Positions 46,269 to 55,799 of a DNA stretch of 64,000 nt are shown in pieces. The position numbers and the translations under genes are program-made. The notes beneath the pieces are model-generated. The model ran no database searches, was not told where the DNA came from, and worked only from the letters and a program-made list of their open reading frames with translations. The DNA comes from Nostoc commune NIES-4072 (GTDB lineage Bacteria; Cyanobacteriota; Cyanobacteriia; Cyanobacteriales; Nostocaceae), in contig NZ_BDUD01000001.1 in assembly GCF_003113895.1 (NCBI RefSeq), forward strand, positions 1,151,417 through 1,215,416. The letters are read 5' to 3'. Each line of letters opens with the position of its first letter. Positions within the stretch are counted from its first letter, which is position 1.

Positions 46269-49200
46269 ATGTGGCAACAAGAAAAAAAAGATATTTCGAT
46301 AGTCAGACTGGTATTATGGCTTACCTTAGCTACCACCCCTATGGCAGCAAGTTTACTGGTGTCAGAACCCATGCTGGCACAATCTAAACCTGAAGCTCCC
46401 TCTTTTACACTGCCGCAAGCAGTGCAGAATGGAGCGACAGTGAGGATTGATGGTTCAAGTAGCTTGGGTGCAATTAACCAAAGCCTGAAAGAAAATTTTG
46501 AAAAACAGTTTTCTGGCGCCAAGGTTGAAGTTGCTGCTAACGGCACTGATACGGCACTGAAAGAATTGCTAGATGGCAAAATTGACATAGCAGCAATGGG
46601 GCGTGGGTTGACGCCAGCAGAAAAAGCCCAGGGACTAGAGCAACTTCGCTTGCGCCGTGAGAAGATTGCGATCGTGGTTGGTGCAGATAATCCTTTCAAA
46701 GGAAACTTGACTAGTAGGCAATTCGCCCGGATTTTCCGGGGGCAAATTACAAACTGGTCACAATTAGGAGGCCCTCCAGGGAAGATTCGCTTAATCGATC
46801 ACCCTAACACAAGTGAAACTCGCAATACTTTTCGGACTTACCCAGCCTTCAAGACTGCTGAATTTGCTACAGGGCCCAATGCTACCCAATTAACTGAGGA
46901 TAATACCGCAGAAATTATCAAACAACTGGGCAAAGACGGCATCAGCTATGTATTAGCTAATGACGTGTCAAAATTGAAAGGTGTGCGAGTTCTGCGATTA
47001 GATAAAGCCTTACCAGATGATGAGAAATATCCCTTTTCGCAACCTTTAGTCTACGTTTACAAAAAAAATCCGAGTTTAAGCACAGTAGATTTTCTCGGCT
47101 TTACCCTTGCAGATCCAGGAAAGAAGGCTATAGAACAAGGTAGAACTGCCGAAGCAGAGGCGATCGCAACCAACGTATTACAACCTGTCACGGCTTCCTC
47201 TGGTGTCCAGACGACACCTGCTGCTACGCCTTCCCCTAGTGCAACTACTTCTGCATTTGCTGAACAGCCATTTGTGGCTCCTGCTACTGCACAACCCAGT
47301 CCAATTATCAATAGAGAAACACCATTTTGGTTGCTCCTACCTTTGTTTTTTACTCCTGTAGCTGGAGCGTTCCTATGGTGGGTTTTGGGAAAACGCCCAT
47401 TGTCTACTGAAAAAATAGACAACTTACCAGAATCAGATCCTCGTCCACCCAGCACAGAAGATGGAGAAATGGCAGTCCTCAACGCCAGCACATCTTCCTC
47501 GATTAACGGAGCAATGCTTGAGCAACAGCCAGTGCCGCACTTGCAAGAGCAAGAAAGCTCCGATCGCACTCCTTTCAACATCTATGCTCAAACAGAATCT
47601 GACCTGACCCAGAATGCTACTCAAGGGACATCAAATTTAGTTCGAGAGGAAACTAATGGCACCTCTAACTCCTATGAAGACACAACATCAGGCGTAGCTA
47701 ATGGCTCAGAAAATAACAACTTAGGAGCAGCAGCTTTAACTAATGGTGCGGCTCTAGCAACTGGTATCGGAGCGGCTAGTTGGCCTGCCTTTAACAACAA
47801 AGAAACAGAAACAGATGCAATTACTGAGACAGATAATCAAGGTAATTATACTGAAGCGAACAATCCTGAGTCTGATTCTGATGAAATTACCTGGGATTCT
47901 GATGAAATTGAATGGGACATAGAAGCCCCAGCAGCTGTAGTAAATACTTCATATCCTCATCTGCTTAATATTCCAGAATCTGATGTAGAACTGCCTTTAT
48001 CTGAAGAGACAGCCCCACTCCCAGACTTACCAGATGTGCCAGAAATAACATCAGATTTTGCATACTGGGACACAGAAATTAATGAAGATCACATAGATGA
48101 GCAACTTCAGGCAGAATTGAACTGGCTAGAGAGTATTACCTCAACTGAAGATACAGACTCAGTAGATGAATTGCCCTCACTAGACTCTGAAGAATCGACA
48201 GCCAATCTAGAACCATCAACGGCACAAACATCCTCACTGCTCGATTTGCCAGAATTATCAGAAGAAGATGTATTCAATGTGATAGCGGACGCTGCTGAAC
48301 CCACTGTTAATTTGCCAAAGGAGGAATCTCAAGCAGAGCCTATTGTTGAAGAAAGTATTGCTGAAACTGACTCCGCAGCTTTAGCGGGTGCTGCGGTAGC
48401 AGCAAGCATAGGAATTGCAGGCTGGACTACCATTTCTGGATCAAATCCTCAAAGAGAAACTGATACTACGGTTGAAAATGTGCCAATCGCGGCCGAAACA
48501 ACTGTTGATTTGATAGATGCAGAAGAAGAGAGCAGTATTTTGCTCATACCCCATACTTCTACATCGGTTCATGTTTCTTGGGAGATTTCCGAACTCAAGA
48601 AAGCAGCGTTGCGCCAACAGGGTGGCTCTCAATTGGTAGTGCAACTGTATGATGCAACTGGGATTGACTTGAGTTATCAAAGTCCTCAGTTTGTCCAGCA
48701 GTATGAATGTGACGAGACAGCACACGATCGCTTTGTGGAAATTCCCATTAGCGATCGCGACTACATAGCTGAAATTGGTTATATTGCTGATGGCAATCGC
48801 TGGTTGTTCATCGCTCGTTCAGCGATCGTTCGTGTCTTCAGTCCAATCCTTCCAGATCCCGTAGTTGATCATGTAGCGATTAGTGATGAAACAGATATTC
48901 ACTTGCTAGATGCCCAAGAAGAGATCAGTGAAGAAGAGAGCAGTATTGTCCTCACACCGCATACTTCTACATTGGCTCATGTCTCTTGGGAGATTTCCGA
49001 AACCAAGAAGGCAGCGTTGTACCAACAGGGTGGCTCTCAATTGGTAGTGCGGCTCTATGATGCAACTGGGATTGACTTGAGTTATCAAAGTCCCCACCTG
49101 GTGCATGAGTATGAATGTGACGAGACAGCACACGATCGCTTTGTGGAAATTCCGATCAGCGATCGCGATTACATAGCTGAAATTGGCTATGTCGCTTATG

Positions 49201-50078
49201 GCGAGTACTGGTTGTTCATCGCCCGTTCAGCGATCGTTCGTGTCTTCAGTCCAGTGGCTACAGATCCCATAGTTGAAGATGTAGCATTAGCAAACGAAAC
49301 ACCTATTGTTCATAGAAATTCCACCGTTGAAGATGTAGCCTTAGCAAGCGAAACACCTGTTGTTCATACAGATTCCAGCGTTGAAGATGTAGCCTTAACA
49401 AGCGAAACACCTGTTGTTCATACAGATTCCAGCGTTGAAGATGTGGCCTTAGCAAGCGAAACGCCTATTGACTTGGTAGATGTCCAAGAAGAGAGTAGTG
49501 AAGAGGAAAGCAGTATTTTGCTCACACCCCGCACTCCTAAATGGGCTTATGTCTCTTGGCACATTTCCAAGGCTCAGAACGAAGCACTGCGACAACAGGG
49601 CGGCTCCCAATTGGTAGTACGGCTCTATGATGTGACAGGGATTGACTTGAGTTATCAAAGTCCTCAGCTTGTACAGCAGTATGAATGTGAAGAAGTAGCA
49701 CGCGATCGCTTTGTGGCTATTCCCGTCAGCGATCGTGACTACATGGTTGAAATTGGTTATATCGCTAGTAGCGATGCCTACGGCGGTGAACTACGTTGGT
49801 TACTCATAGCCCGTTCACCTAATGTTCGGGTTTTCAGCCATTCCCACGAAGATTTTTGGTTTGTAGCAGATGCTGAGTTGATTATTCACGGAGCAACCCA
49901 ACCAAATACAAGCGTAAACATTGGTGGCCATTCCATCAAAATCAAACCTGATGGTACTTTCCACCTACGTCTTCCCTTTTCAGATGGTTTAATGGACTAT
50001 CTCATAACGGTAGCTGCTGATGGGGAATCCACTAAAACTATTCATAAAAAGTTCTCTCAGGAAACTTCCGAAAGCTAG
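46269..50078 (+). CDS. Large PstS-like / DUF4912 envelope protein
   Basis: 1269 aa from ATG 46269 (ATG 46221 would add 16 residues before the signal peptide). Signal peptide (LVLWLTLATTPMAASLLVSEPMLAQ), then a phosphate-binding-protein-like domain at about 45-300 (VRIDGSSSLGAINQSLKENFEKQF, DIAAMGRGLTPAEK, FRGQITNWSQLGG, SETRNTFRTYPAF). After a Pro/Thr linker comes a membrane helix (FWLLLPLFFTPVAGAFLWWVLG, about 358-380), some 370 residues of acidic low-complexity sequence, and three DUF4912 domains (about 756-860, 896-995, 1081-1195), each with VSWEIS, LVVRLYDATGIDLSYQSP, and DRDYIAEIGY-like blocks. A 54-bp unit (VEDVALASETPVVHTDSS) is repeated between the second and third. Role unknown, perhaps envelope. 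Confidence 0.82.
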   Translation: MWQQEKKDISIVRLVLWLTLATTPMAASLLVSEPMLAQSKPEAPSFTLPQAVQNGATVRIDGSSSLGAINQSLKENFEKQFSGAKVEVAANGTDTALKELLDGKIDIAAMGRGLTPAEKAQGLEQLRLRREKIAIVVGADNPFKGNLTSRQFARIFRGQITNWSQLGGPPGKIRLIDHPNTSETRNTFRTYPAFKTAEFATGPNATQLTEDNTAEIIKQLGKDGISYVLANDVSKLKGVRVLRLDKALPDDEKYPFSQPLVYVYKKNPSLSTVDFLGFTLADPGKKAIEQGRTAEAEAIATNVLQPVTASSGVQTTPAATPSPSATTSAFAEQPFVAPATAQPSPIINRETPFWLLLPLFFTPVAGAFLWWVLGKRPLSTEKIDNLPESDPRPPSTEDGEMAVLNASTSSSINGAMLEQQPVPHLQEQESSDRTPFNIYAQTESDLTQNATQGTSNLVREETNGTSNSYEDTTSGVANGSENNNLGAAALTNGAALATGIGAASWPAFNNKETETDAITETDNQGNYTEANNPESDSDEITWDSDEIEWDIEAPAAVVNTSYPHLLNIPESDVELPLSEETAPLPDLPDVPEITSDFAYWDTEINEDHIDEQLQAELNWLESITSTEDTDSVDELPSLDSEESTANLEPSTAQTSSLLDLPELSEEDVFNVIADAAEPTVNLPKEESQAEPIVEESIAETDSAALAGAAVAASIGIAGWTTISGSNPQRETDTTVENVPIAAETTVDLIDAEEESSILLIPHTSTSVHVSWEISELKKAALRQQGGSQLVVQLYDATGIDLSYQSPQFVQQYECDETAHDRFVEIPISDRDYIAEIGYIADGNRWLFIARSAIVRVFSPILPDPVVDHVAISDETDIHLLDAQEEISEEESSIVLTPHTSTLAHVSWEISETKKAALYQQGGSQLVVRLYDATGIDLSYQSPHLVHEYECDETAHDRFVEIPISDRDYIAEIGYVAYGEYWLFIARSAIVRVFSPVATDPIVEDVALANETPIVHRNSTVEDVALASETPVVHTDSSVEDVALTSETPVVHTDSSVEDVALASETPIDLVDVQEESSEEESSILLTPRTPKWAYVSWHISKAQNEALRQQGGSQLVVRLYDVTGIDLSYQSPQLVQQYECEEVARDRFVAIPVSDRDYMVEIGYIASSDAYGGELRWLLIARSPNVRVFSHSHEDFWFVADAELIIHGATQPNTSVNIGGHSIKIKPDGTFHLRLPFSDGLMDYLITVAADGESTKTIHKKFSQETSES

Positions 50079-50106
50079 TAATTTCCTAAATTATCCCCTC
50101 GAACCC

Positions 50107-50225
50107 CAATACGGTTCGGACAAGCTCTTGAGGCAGGGGAGGGAAGAGAGTTATTAAGCAATTTCTCTCCCTCTGCTCAAAAACAGCTCGTTTCAACAGA
50201 TAACTTTGTTAACCGAACCGTATTG
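50107..50225. mobile_element. 119-bp MITE-like element
   Basis: Perfect 13-bp terminal inverted repeats, CAATACGGTTCGG at 50107-50119 and CCGAACCGTATTG at 50213-50225, enclose a non-coding core with GGGAGGGAAGAGAG and CTCTCCCTC arms. Lies in the 369-base gap (50079-50447) before the PBP2 gene; the rest of the gap is AT-rich promoter DNA without other features. Confidence 0.6.
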
Positions 50226-50447
50226 AGAGGTAAAGAAGAGAAATTTAAAAACTGATTTACTCCTCATAACTAATAGTGGACAAAGTTCAAAATTCAAAAA
50301 ACCTTTGGGCCAGGCAATGGAAGAGATGAGCTTATAGTATCAATTGAAAACAATTAATCACTGCCAATTAGTTTGCCGTTAAATACCTGCTAATAATTTA
50401 GGAGAGTTATTTACAGATAATTTTAATTTTGAAATCCTCTCTGCCTT

Positions 50448-52307
50448 ATGACTTTCCTGAAACCATCTCCACTTGGCGCGCAAAAAAATACACGTACAGT
50501 CGGACGAAGTTTCCAGCCAATATTTTTAATTATATTTACTCTAGTGATGCTGACGGGAATCAGCGTTCGTTTGGCATACTTGCAAATTATTGAAGGAGCA
50601 AGCCACCGAAAACGAGCCGAGTCAAATCGAATTCGGATGATCCCCAAACAACCAGAACGAGGCAATATTTTTGATCGCAATGGCAAACTTTTAGCCAGTA
50701 CTCGCTATCCCCGCTCTGTATATCTGTGGCCGATGGCACATACCAAGCCAGCATGGTCAGTTGTGGGAGCGCGTCTATCTCAAATTCTCGAAATTCCCCA
50801 AGAAGAGATGGAAAAGAAACTAGAAGAGGCAGGTGCTAACTCTTCTTCACTCATACGGATTGCTCGTGACTTGAACGAAGCACAAATCACAGCATTAAAG
50901 GAGTATCAAAGCGAACTTAAAGATGTAGAAATTTCTACAGAAGCCGTTCGTTACTACCCCCACGGCAAGGAATTAGCACATGTATTAGGCTATACGCGAG
51001 AACTAACCGCCGAGCAGTTAAAAGAAAAGAAACAGGAAGGCTACAGATTGGGTGATGTGATTGGTCAAATGGGAGTTGAAAAAGCTTATGAGAAAAGTCT
51101 GCGGGGCGAATGGGGCGGACAGCAAGTAGAAGTGGATGGTGCAGGTCGGCCGCTCCGGGTTTTGGGGGTGAAACAGGCAAAGGCTGGTAACGATTTGCAC
51201 TTGACTATAGATTTAAATATGCAAAAGACAGCAGAAAAAGCTTTAGGCGATCGCGACGGTGCGATCGTGGCACTTGACCCAAAGAATGGTGCTGTTTTAG
51301 CAATGGTATCTCACCCCACCTTTGATCCAAATATTTTCTCGAAACAGAAACTTAGCCAAAAAGATTGGGAAACTGTACAAGGTGCCGATCATCCCTTGGT
51401 TAATCGCGCCCTCAGTGCCTTTCCACCCGCTAGCACCTTCAAAATTGTTACCACCACAGCCGGGTTAGAATCAGGTAAATTTTCTCCTAGCACAGTTTTG
51501 CAAACCTACGGTTCCTTAAACTTTGGCGGCACGCGATTTGGTGAATGGAACCACGCCGGATTCGGCCCATTGGGTTTTGTCGGTGCATTACAGTGGAGTA
51601 GTGATACCTTCTTCTATCAAATTGGTCGCGGAGTCGGCGGCCCAACTTTAATTGAATGGACTCGTAAGTATGGATTTGGTAAAAAAACTGGTTTTGAGTT
51701 TGCCAACGAAGAAGCAAAAGGTTTAGTGCCAGATGAAGCATGGAAGCAGAAAGCTTGGAAGATACCTTGGACTGTAGGCGATAGCATTAATATGTCAATT
51801 GGTCAAGGTGCTTTACAAACTACACCTTTGCAAGTCGCCATTATGTTTGCCGTGCCTGCTAATGGTGGCTACCGAGTCCAGCCACATTTGCTTAAAGACA
51901 ATGAAGAGGCAAAAAGCTGGCGAGAATCTTTAAATATGAAGCCGACAACCATAAGTATTCTCCGTCAGGGACTACGGAAAGTAGTAGCTGAAGGTACGGG
52001 TAAGGCTTTGAAGCAGCCAACAGTTCCCCCAGTCGCTGGTAAGAGTGGCACTGCTGAAGCGTGGAAGGGGCGTGTTAAGCAAAATCACGCTTGGTTTGGA
52101 GCCTATGCACCTGCTGAACAGGCAGAAATTCTGATTGTGGCATTTGCTGAACATTCTGGTGGCGGTGGTGGTAGCATTGCTGCGCCGATGATTTTACAAA
52201 TTATGGAAGAATATTTTCAGCGCAAATATCCAGGTAAGTATCAGAAACCCGCGCCTGATGAGTTAAAACAAAATACTCAAAATTCAGAAAACAGGCGCAG
52301 AAACTAG
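50448..52307 (+). CDS. mrdA: Penicillin-binding protein 2 (class B transpeptidase)
   Basis: 619 aa. One N-terminal helix (PIFLIIFTLVMLTGISVRLAYLQII) anchors a PBP dimerisation domain (RIRMIPKQPERGNIFDRNGKLLAST) and the transpeptidase domain: active-site S329-T-F-K (PPASTFKI), SSD at 384-386, and KSGTA at 532-536. This is the elongasome transpeptidase that partners RodA in lateral wall growth. No mreBCD or rodA beside it. The last 25 residues are low-complexity (QNTQNSENRR). Intact. Confidence 0.95.
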   Translation: MTFLKPSPLGAQKNTRTVGRSFQPIFLIIFTLVMLTGISVRLAYLQIIEGASHRKRAESNRIRMIPKQPERGNIFDRNGKLLASTRYPRSVYLWPMAHTKPAWSVVGARLSQILEIPQEEMEKKLEEAGANSSSLIRIARDLNEAQITALKEYQSELKDVEISTEAVRYYPHGKELAHVLGYTRELTAEQLKEKKQEGYRLGDVIGQMGVEKAYEKSLRGEWGGQQVEVDGAGRPLRVLGVKQAKAGNDLHLTIDLNMQKTAEKALGDRDGAIVALDPKNGAVLAMVSHPTFDPNIFSKQKLSQKDWETVQGADHPLVNRALSAFPPASTFKIVTTTAGLESGKFSPSTVLQTYGSLNFGGTRFGEWNHAGFGPLGFVGALQWSSDTFFYQIGRGVGGPTLIEWTRKYGFGKKTGFEFANEEAKGLVPDEAWKQKAWKIPWTVGDSINMSIGQGALQTTPLQVAIMFAVPANGGYRVQPHLLKDNEEAKSWRESLNMKPTTISILRQGLRKVVAEGTGKALKQPTVPPVAGKSGTAEAWKGRVKQNHAWFGAYAPAEQAEILIVAFAEHSGGGGGSIAAPMILQIMEEYFQRKYPGKYQKPAPDELKQNTQNSENRRRN

Positions 52308-52670
52308 GAAGAGGCGAGATAAGGGTAATTCAAAAAAACTACCCTTACGGATAATACCGAGATGCGATCGCACGCTATATGCTTATGAAGATTACCAAAA
52401 AACGATTTATTCAAGGATATCTACTGAAATGAAAAATAAGTTACTTGCATTAATTTTTGCGATCGGACTCATCCTCATCGGAAGTATTGTATATAGTCCA
52501 CAGCCATCCTCTCAAGCTCTAGCTCAACAGAGGACGAAGATAATACCTGTGGGGCCGGGAGCTCACAAGTGTAGGTTTTTTACAATCAGATCTAGAAAGA
52601 GGTAAGACTTGGAAGACTTGGGGGGAAAGTAGACAAGGAAGCTTTTTTACGCCAGAACCATTCATTGAGA

Positions 52671-53858
52671 TTAGGAAGTATTGGCAGCAGCAGCAGATGT
52701 ACTGTGGTAGGGTTGTGGAAACAAACCAGTTAAAGAAATAGCCTTGCCGTTAAGTAAGTCAGCAAGAATATGAATTAAACCTTGAAGAAAACAAGAAATC
52801 TTACAAACAGTTTTTTTGGGAATATCTTGTTTTTTGTCCAGATGATTTGGAGAAAGTTCTTTCGATAAATTATTTAGGTAATGTGGCTCTATATCAGTGC
52901 CAATTGTTATAGTCCAAAGGGTAGCTACAGCCATAGCTAACCATACCCTTTCGGCTCTATTTGGTTCTCGTAAACGAGTTTTATGCCACTGCCAACCATC
53001 ACTTTTGATATCCCGATAACTACACTCAATCCAAGAACGTAAAGAATACCAGAGAGCATCCCCTTGTTGGGGTAGTAAATCCGTGACAATTAACCAAGGA
53101 TCTTTGTAACCTTCATCCCAACGGGCAAGTATTGTGCAATTGAGTGGATTAGTTTTAAAACAGGTGACTATTCCAGACCAACTCGTCCCTGTTTTTTGTA
53201 CTAGTTTATCTAAAAACTGCCATTCGGTCTCTCCTCTAATTTGATATGTTCCAGTATAATTAATTCGTAAAAAAGGATGCCAATTCAAAGCGCAAATTGC
53301 GTCAAACAACCAGTCAGCATAGAGTCCTCTATCTGCTGAAACAACGACTTGCATTTCCGGAGGAACAACATCTTTCAATGATTGGAATAATTGCTGCCAA
53401 TGAGGTTTCCAAGCTCCTTTTTCTGTTCCTTTGACAATTTTCCAAGCTACAGGAATGCCGCAACCCCGATAGAGAACATGAACAGAAAGAACCGTGAAGT
53501 GTTGTCCAATATTAGTGCTATCTACCGCAAGAGGAAGCCATTTTTCTTCACTGTTCCACATACTCAAAATCCATTGGAGTAGGGGAGCAAAGCACTTAGT
53601 TACATCTATAGCAGTTCTTTTTTTTCCTGTTTTGGCATCTGCTTCTTGATACCATTCTTTTAGTCTTTGTCGAACTGCATTAGTGTTCTCTTGATTAAGC
53701 CTGCCGATAAATTCTGAGACTCTGGTTAGACTACTTGAGCCTGTCATTACTATCCCAAAGCTCCAAGTAGCTAAACCTGCTACTTCTGGCAAAGATAGAT
53801 CAGGGAAATGATAACTAACAATTTTCGCCCATTCTTTGAGATACTTATTCTTTAGCAT
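52671..53858 (-). CDS. IS4-family DDE transposase
   Basis: 395 aa. Catalytic triad D113 (LAVDSTN), D176 (VVVSADRGLYADWL) and E278 inside the exact IS4 signature Y271-(2)-R274-(3)-E278-(6)-K285 (YSLRSWIECSYRDIK). The N-terminus is a helical domain (KEWAKIVSYHFPDLSLPEVAGLATW). The frame is full and undamaged, so the element is probably active. It starts 3 bases after the stop of the four-helix-bundle gene, so the two are co-transcribed and may be translationally coupled. Confidence 0.92.
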   Translation of the reverse strand: MLKNKYLKEWAKIVSYHFPDLSLPEVAGLATWSFGIVMTGSSSLTRVSEFIGRLNQENTNAVRQRLKEWYQEADAKTGKKRTAIDVTKCFAPLLQWILSMWNSEEKWLPLAVDSTNIGQHFTVLSVHVLYRGCGIPVAWKIVKGTEKGAWKPHWQQLFQSLKDVVPPEMQVVVSADRGLYADWLFDAICALNWHPFLRINYTGTYQIRGETEWQFLDKLVQKTGTSWSGIVTCFKTNPLNCTILARWDEGYKDPWLIVTDLLPQQGDALWYSLRSWIECSYRDIKSDGWQWHKTRLREPNRAERVWLAMAVATLWTITIGTDIEPHYLNNLSKELSPNHLDKKQDIPKKTVCKISCFLQGLIHILADLLNGKAISLTGLFPQPYHSTSAAAANTS

Positions 53859-53861
53859 TCT

Positions 53862-54257
53862 TCAACCAATTAACCAATCTTCTGGTTGATTAATCATCTT
53901 GACTAATCCGCTTAATACTTGATTATATGCACCAGATAAATTTTTTTCCTCTTCTATCGATAAATACTGATATCTGAGAGCAAACTTCAGCCAAACCTGG
54001 GTTTCTGCTGCTTCTGCTTCACATTCGTTTAATTTAGCGATAAATGAGGCTTTATATCTTCTTTTTCGCCAAGCCTCTGCTAAGTTGGCACAAACTGAGC
54101 GAGATGAACGACGAATTTGGTCTGTAAGAGAGTATCTTTCTTCCTCTGGGAACCGTTTTGATATCTCAAAAATAGTTATAGCTGCCTGAAATGCTTTTTG
54201 GTAGATGATTAAATCTTCGTGGGTTATAATTTTTCTGCGTTCTTCCTCCTTGTCCAC
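53862..54257 (-). CDS. Four-helix-bundle (S23/23S rRNA IVS family) passenger protein
   Basis: 131 aa. The pattern EDLIIYQKAFQAAITIFEISKRFPEEERYSLTDQIRRSSRSVCANLAEAWRK, followed by KASFIAKLNECEAEAAETQVWLKFA and a long C-terminal helix, is that of the four-helix-bundle family found in 23S rRNA intervening sequences and related to the accessory protein of diversity-generating retroelements. It is the first gene inside the IS4 element, upstream of the transposase. Members are usually chromosomal solo genes of unknown role; nucleic-acid binding is likely. It is not a normal component of IS4 elements. Confidence 0.9.
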   Translation of the reverse strand: MDKEEERRKIITHEDLIIYQKAFQAAITIFEISKRFPEEERYSLTDQIRRSSRSVCANLAEAWRKRRYKASFIAKLNECEAEAAETQVWLKFALRYQYLSIEEEKNLSGAYNQVLSGLVKMINQPEDWLIG

Positions 54258-54779
54258 TTTCCCTCCTTGTCTACCTAGTCTTACCTCATTCTAGATGTTT
54301 TTTGTAAAAAACCTACACTTGTGAGGGGGCCGGGAGTTGGAGCAAAGGGTAGGGTACAACCAATCGATAAGGGAATCCCTGTGCAGTTTGAATGTCAGAG
54401 CCTATCCACCTACACCTACTACAACATCTTTTTAGATAAAAAGAATTTTGGGCAGTTGGGAGCAAGTACAGGTTCTCTGAGTGACCCAATCCCTCTTCCT
54501 GTAGGAAAACGAGAACACTTGTTCACCTTCAAAGACGGCAACACTGATGAAGAAGTGGATAGCGTTATGGTAAAAGTGAAATAGGAGCAGTCTTACCAGT
54601 GAATTTGTAAGTAGATTTAGCACTGTCAGATCCGAATTGCGCTTTTAACCTTCTTCCATAACTGTTTGATAGAGTGACATTTTGCAACAATACGGGCAAT
54701 AAAGATTCAAGGTATCACTCAAAGTAATGGAAGAGGGTTAAAATTCAAGTTCATCATATATATCTAAGATGAGACGTTC

Positions 54780-55760
54780 TTATAGACAAGATGTGTTCGT
54801 CCTGTATATATCTTCCGCCTTTTTTTGGGCAAGTTTGACTTCCTCTGGTGGATTTCTAACATTTGTGAGATCAGCGCCATCAAGATTAGCACCTTTGAGG
54901 TTAGCATTCTCAAGGTCAGCATTAGTGAGCCTAGCATTCTTGAGGTTAGCATTAGTGAGCCTAGAATTCTTGAGGTCAGATCCTACGAGATTCGCTCCTT
55001 CGAGATTTGCCCCTTCTAGTTGAGCATTCATGAGTTTAGCACTATTGAGACAAGCATTCTTGAGGTTAGCTCCATCTAAGTTGGCACTTTTGAGAAAAGC
55101 TAGTTGGAACTTGCCATTTTCTGCTTGGAGATTTTGGAGAAAAGCTCCAGTGAGAATACTTTCCGTGAAATGAGCGCCGTTTAAGTTAGCTCCTTGGAGT
55201 TTAGCTCTTGTAAGATTACTAGCACTCAAATCAATAAACTTACTTTTATCTTTGGGATCTTCTTGTGTAATATTTCGTCGCTTAATTACTGTAAGGACAG
55301 CTTGAACATCTGCCTTAATATTTTGCTGTACTCCCGGTTGATCTTTTTTTTCTTGTTTTTGTAGGTTTAGTGTATTTTGTGTTGGAATTTTTGCTTTTTC
55401 TCGGACATAGAGGGTAAGAACTTCCATGACTGTCCAATAGTCATTTTGAGAATTATTAGCGATCCATTCCAGGGTATAAATACCACCTACAGAACCCACT
55501 AAATTCCTGTCGTTATTCTCTGCTGCCATTGCTTCAACTGCTTTTGAAAAACGCTCTGATACTAGTTTTTGTTTCTCTGAATTGTAGTTAAAATAAAGTC
55601 CAATTCCTGCGAAAACTGTAGCTAACAAGCCTAAACCAGATATCCAAGTTTTGATAACCTCCAATCTATAGTTTTGTTTTTCAATGTCAAACTTCTGATC
55701 TTTAGTCAAGTCATCTTCAGTAGTATTATATTTAGGCTGCTGATTAGACATATTAGACAC
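54780..55760 (-). CDS. Membrane-anchored pentapeptide-repeat protein
   Basis: 326 aa. The N-terminus is cytoplasmic and charged, then one membrane helix (TWISGLGLLATVFAGIGLYFNY, about 34-55), a helical domain ending in IKADVQAVLTVIKRR, and about 22 pentapeptide repeats (residues 176-300, ANLTRAKLQGANLNGAHF...) forming a beta-helix. The region SERFSKAVEAMAAENNDRNLVGSVGGIYTLEWIANNSQNDYWTVMEVLTLYVRE is a recurrent signalling-like domain in cyanobacterial and actinobacterial pentapeptide proteins. Role unknown. Transcribed alone. Confidence 0.88.
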   Translation of the reverse strand: MSNMSNQQPKYNTTEDDLTKDQKFDIEKQNYRLEVIKTWISGLGLLATVFAGIGLYFNYNSEKQKLVSERFSKAVEAMAAENNDRNLVGSVGGIYTLEWIANNSQNDYWTVMEVLTLYVREKAKIPTQNTLNLQKQEKKDQPGVQQNIKADVQAVLTVIKRRNITQEDPKDKSKFIDLSASNLTRAKLQGANLNGAHFTESILTGAFLQNLQAENGKFQLAFLKSANLDGANLKNACLNSAKLMNAQLEGANLEGANLVGSDLKNSRLTNANLKNARLTNADLENANLKGANLDGADLTNVRNPPEEVKLAQKKAEDIYRTNTSCL

Positions 55761-55799
55761 TTTTTTAATCTACAAGATTGCCTCATCAAAATGTTGCTT

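Larger units (their letters stand above)
52562..54325 (-). mobile_element. IS4-family insertion sequence with passenger gene, 1764 bp
   Basis: Perfect 23-bp terminal inverted repeats (CTCACAAGTGTAGG... at 52562-52584 and the complement at 54303-54325) continue inward as about 60 bp of similar sequence (GAGGTAAGACT.GG.AGAC..GG.GGGAAAGT.GACAAGGA on both ends). An 11-bp target duplication GGGGCCGGGAG lies at 52551-52561 and 54326-54336. Inside, on the minus strand, are a four-helix-bundle gene and, 3 bases on, the transposase. The 11-bp duplication and YREK motif fit the IS4 family. Confidence 0.92.
52429..54584 (+). pseudogene. Small secreted protein gene split by an IS4 element
   Basis: 5' part: ATG 52429 to 52561, with a signal peptide (NKLLALIFAIGLILIGSIVYS...SQALA). 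3' part: 54337-54584, ending in TAG. Removing 52562-54336 (the element plus one copy of the 11-bp duplication GGGGCCGGGAG) joins VGPG to VGAKGRVQPIDKG in frame and restores a 126-aa protein with a beta-rich C-terminal domain (PVQFECQSLSTYTYYNIFLDKK ... EEVDSVMVKVK). I do not know the family. Both halves are undamaged, so the insertion is recent. The 3' half also has a GTG start at 54321 supplied by the element end. Confidence 0.8.

Noticed and set aside
54769..55023. Plus-strand frames antisense to the pentapeptide gene
   Set aside because: Regular repeats on one strand leave open frames on the other; residues mirror the repeat (SRSALVSLAFLRLA).
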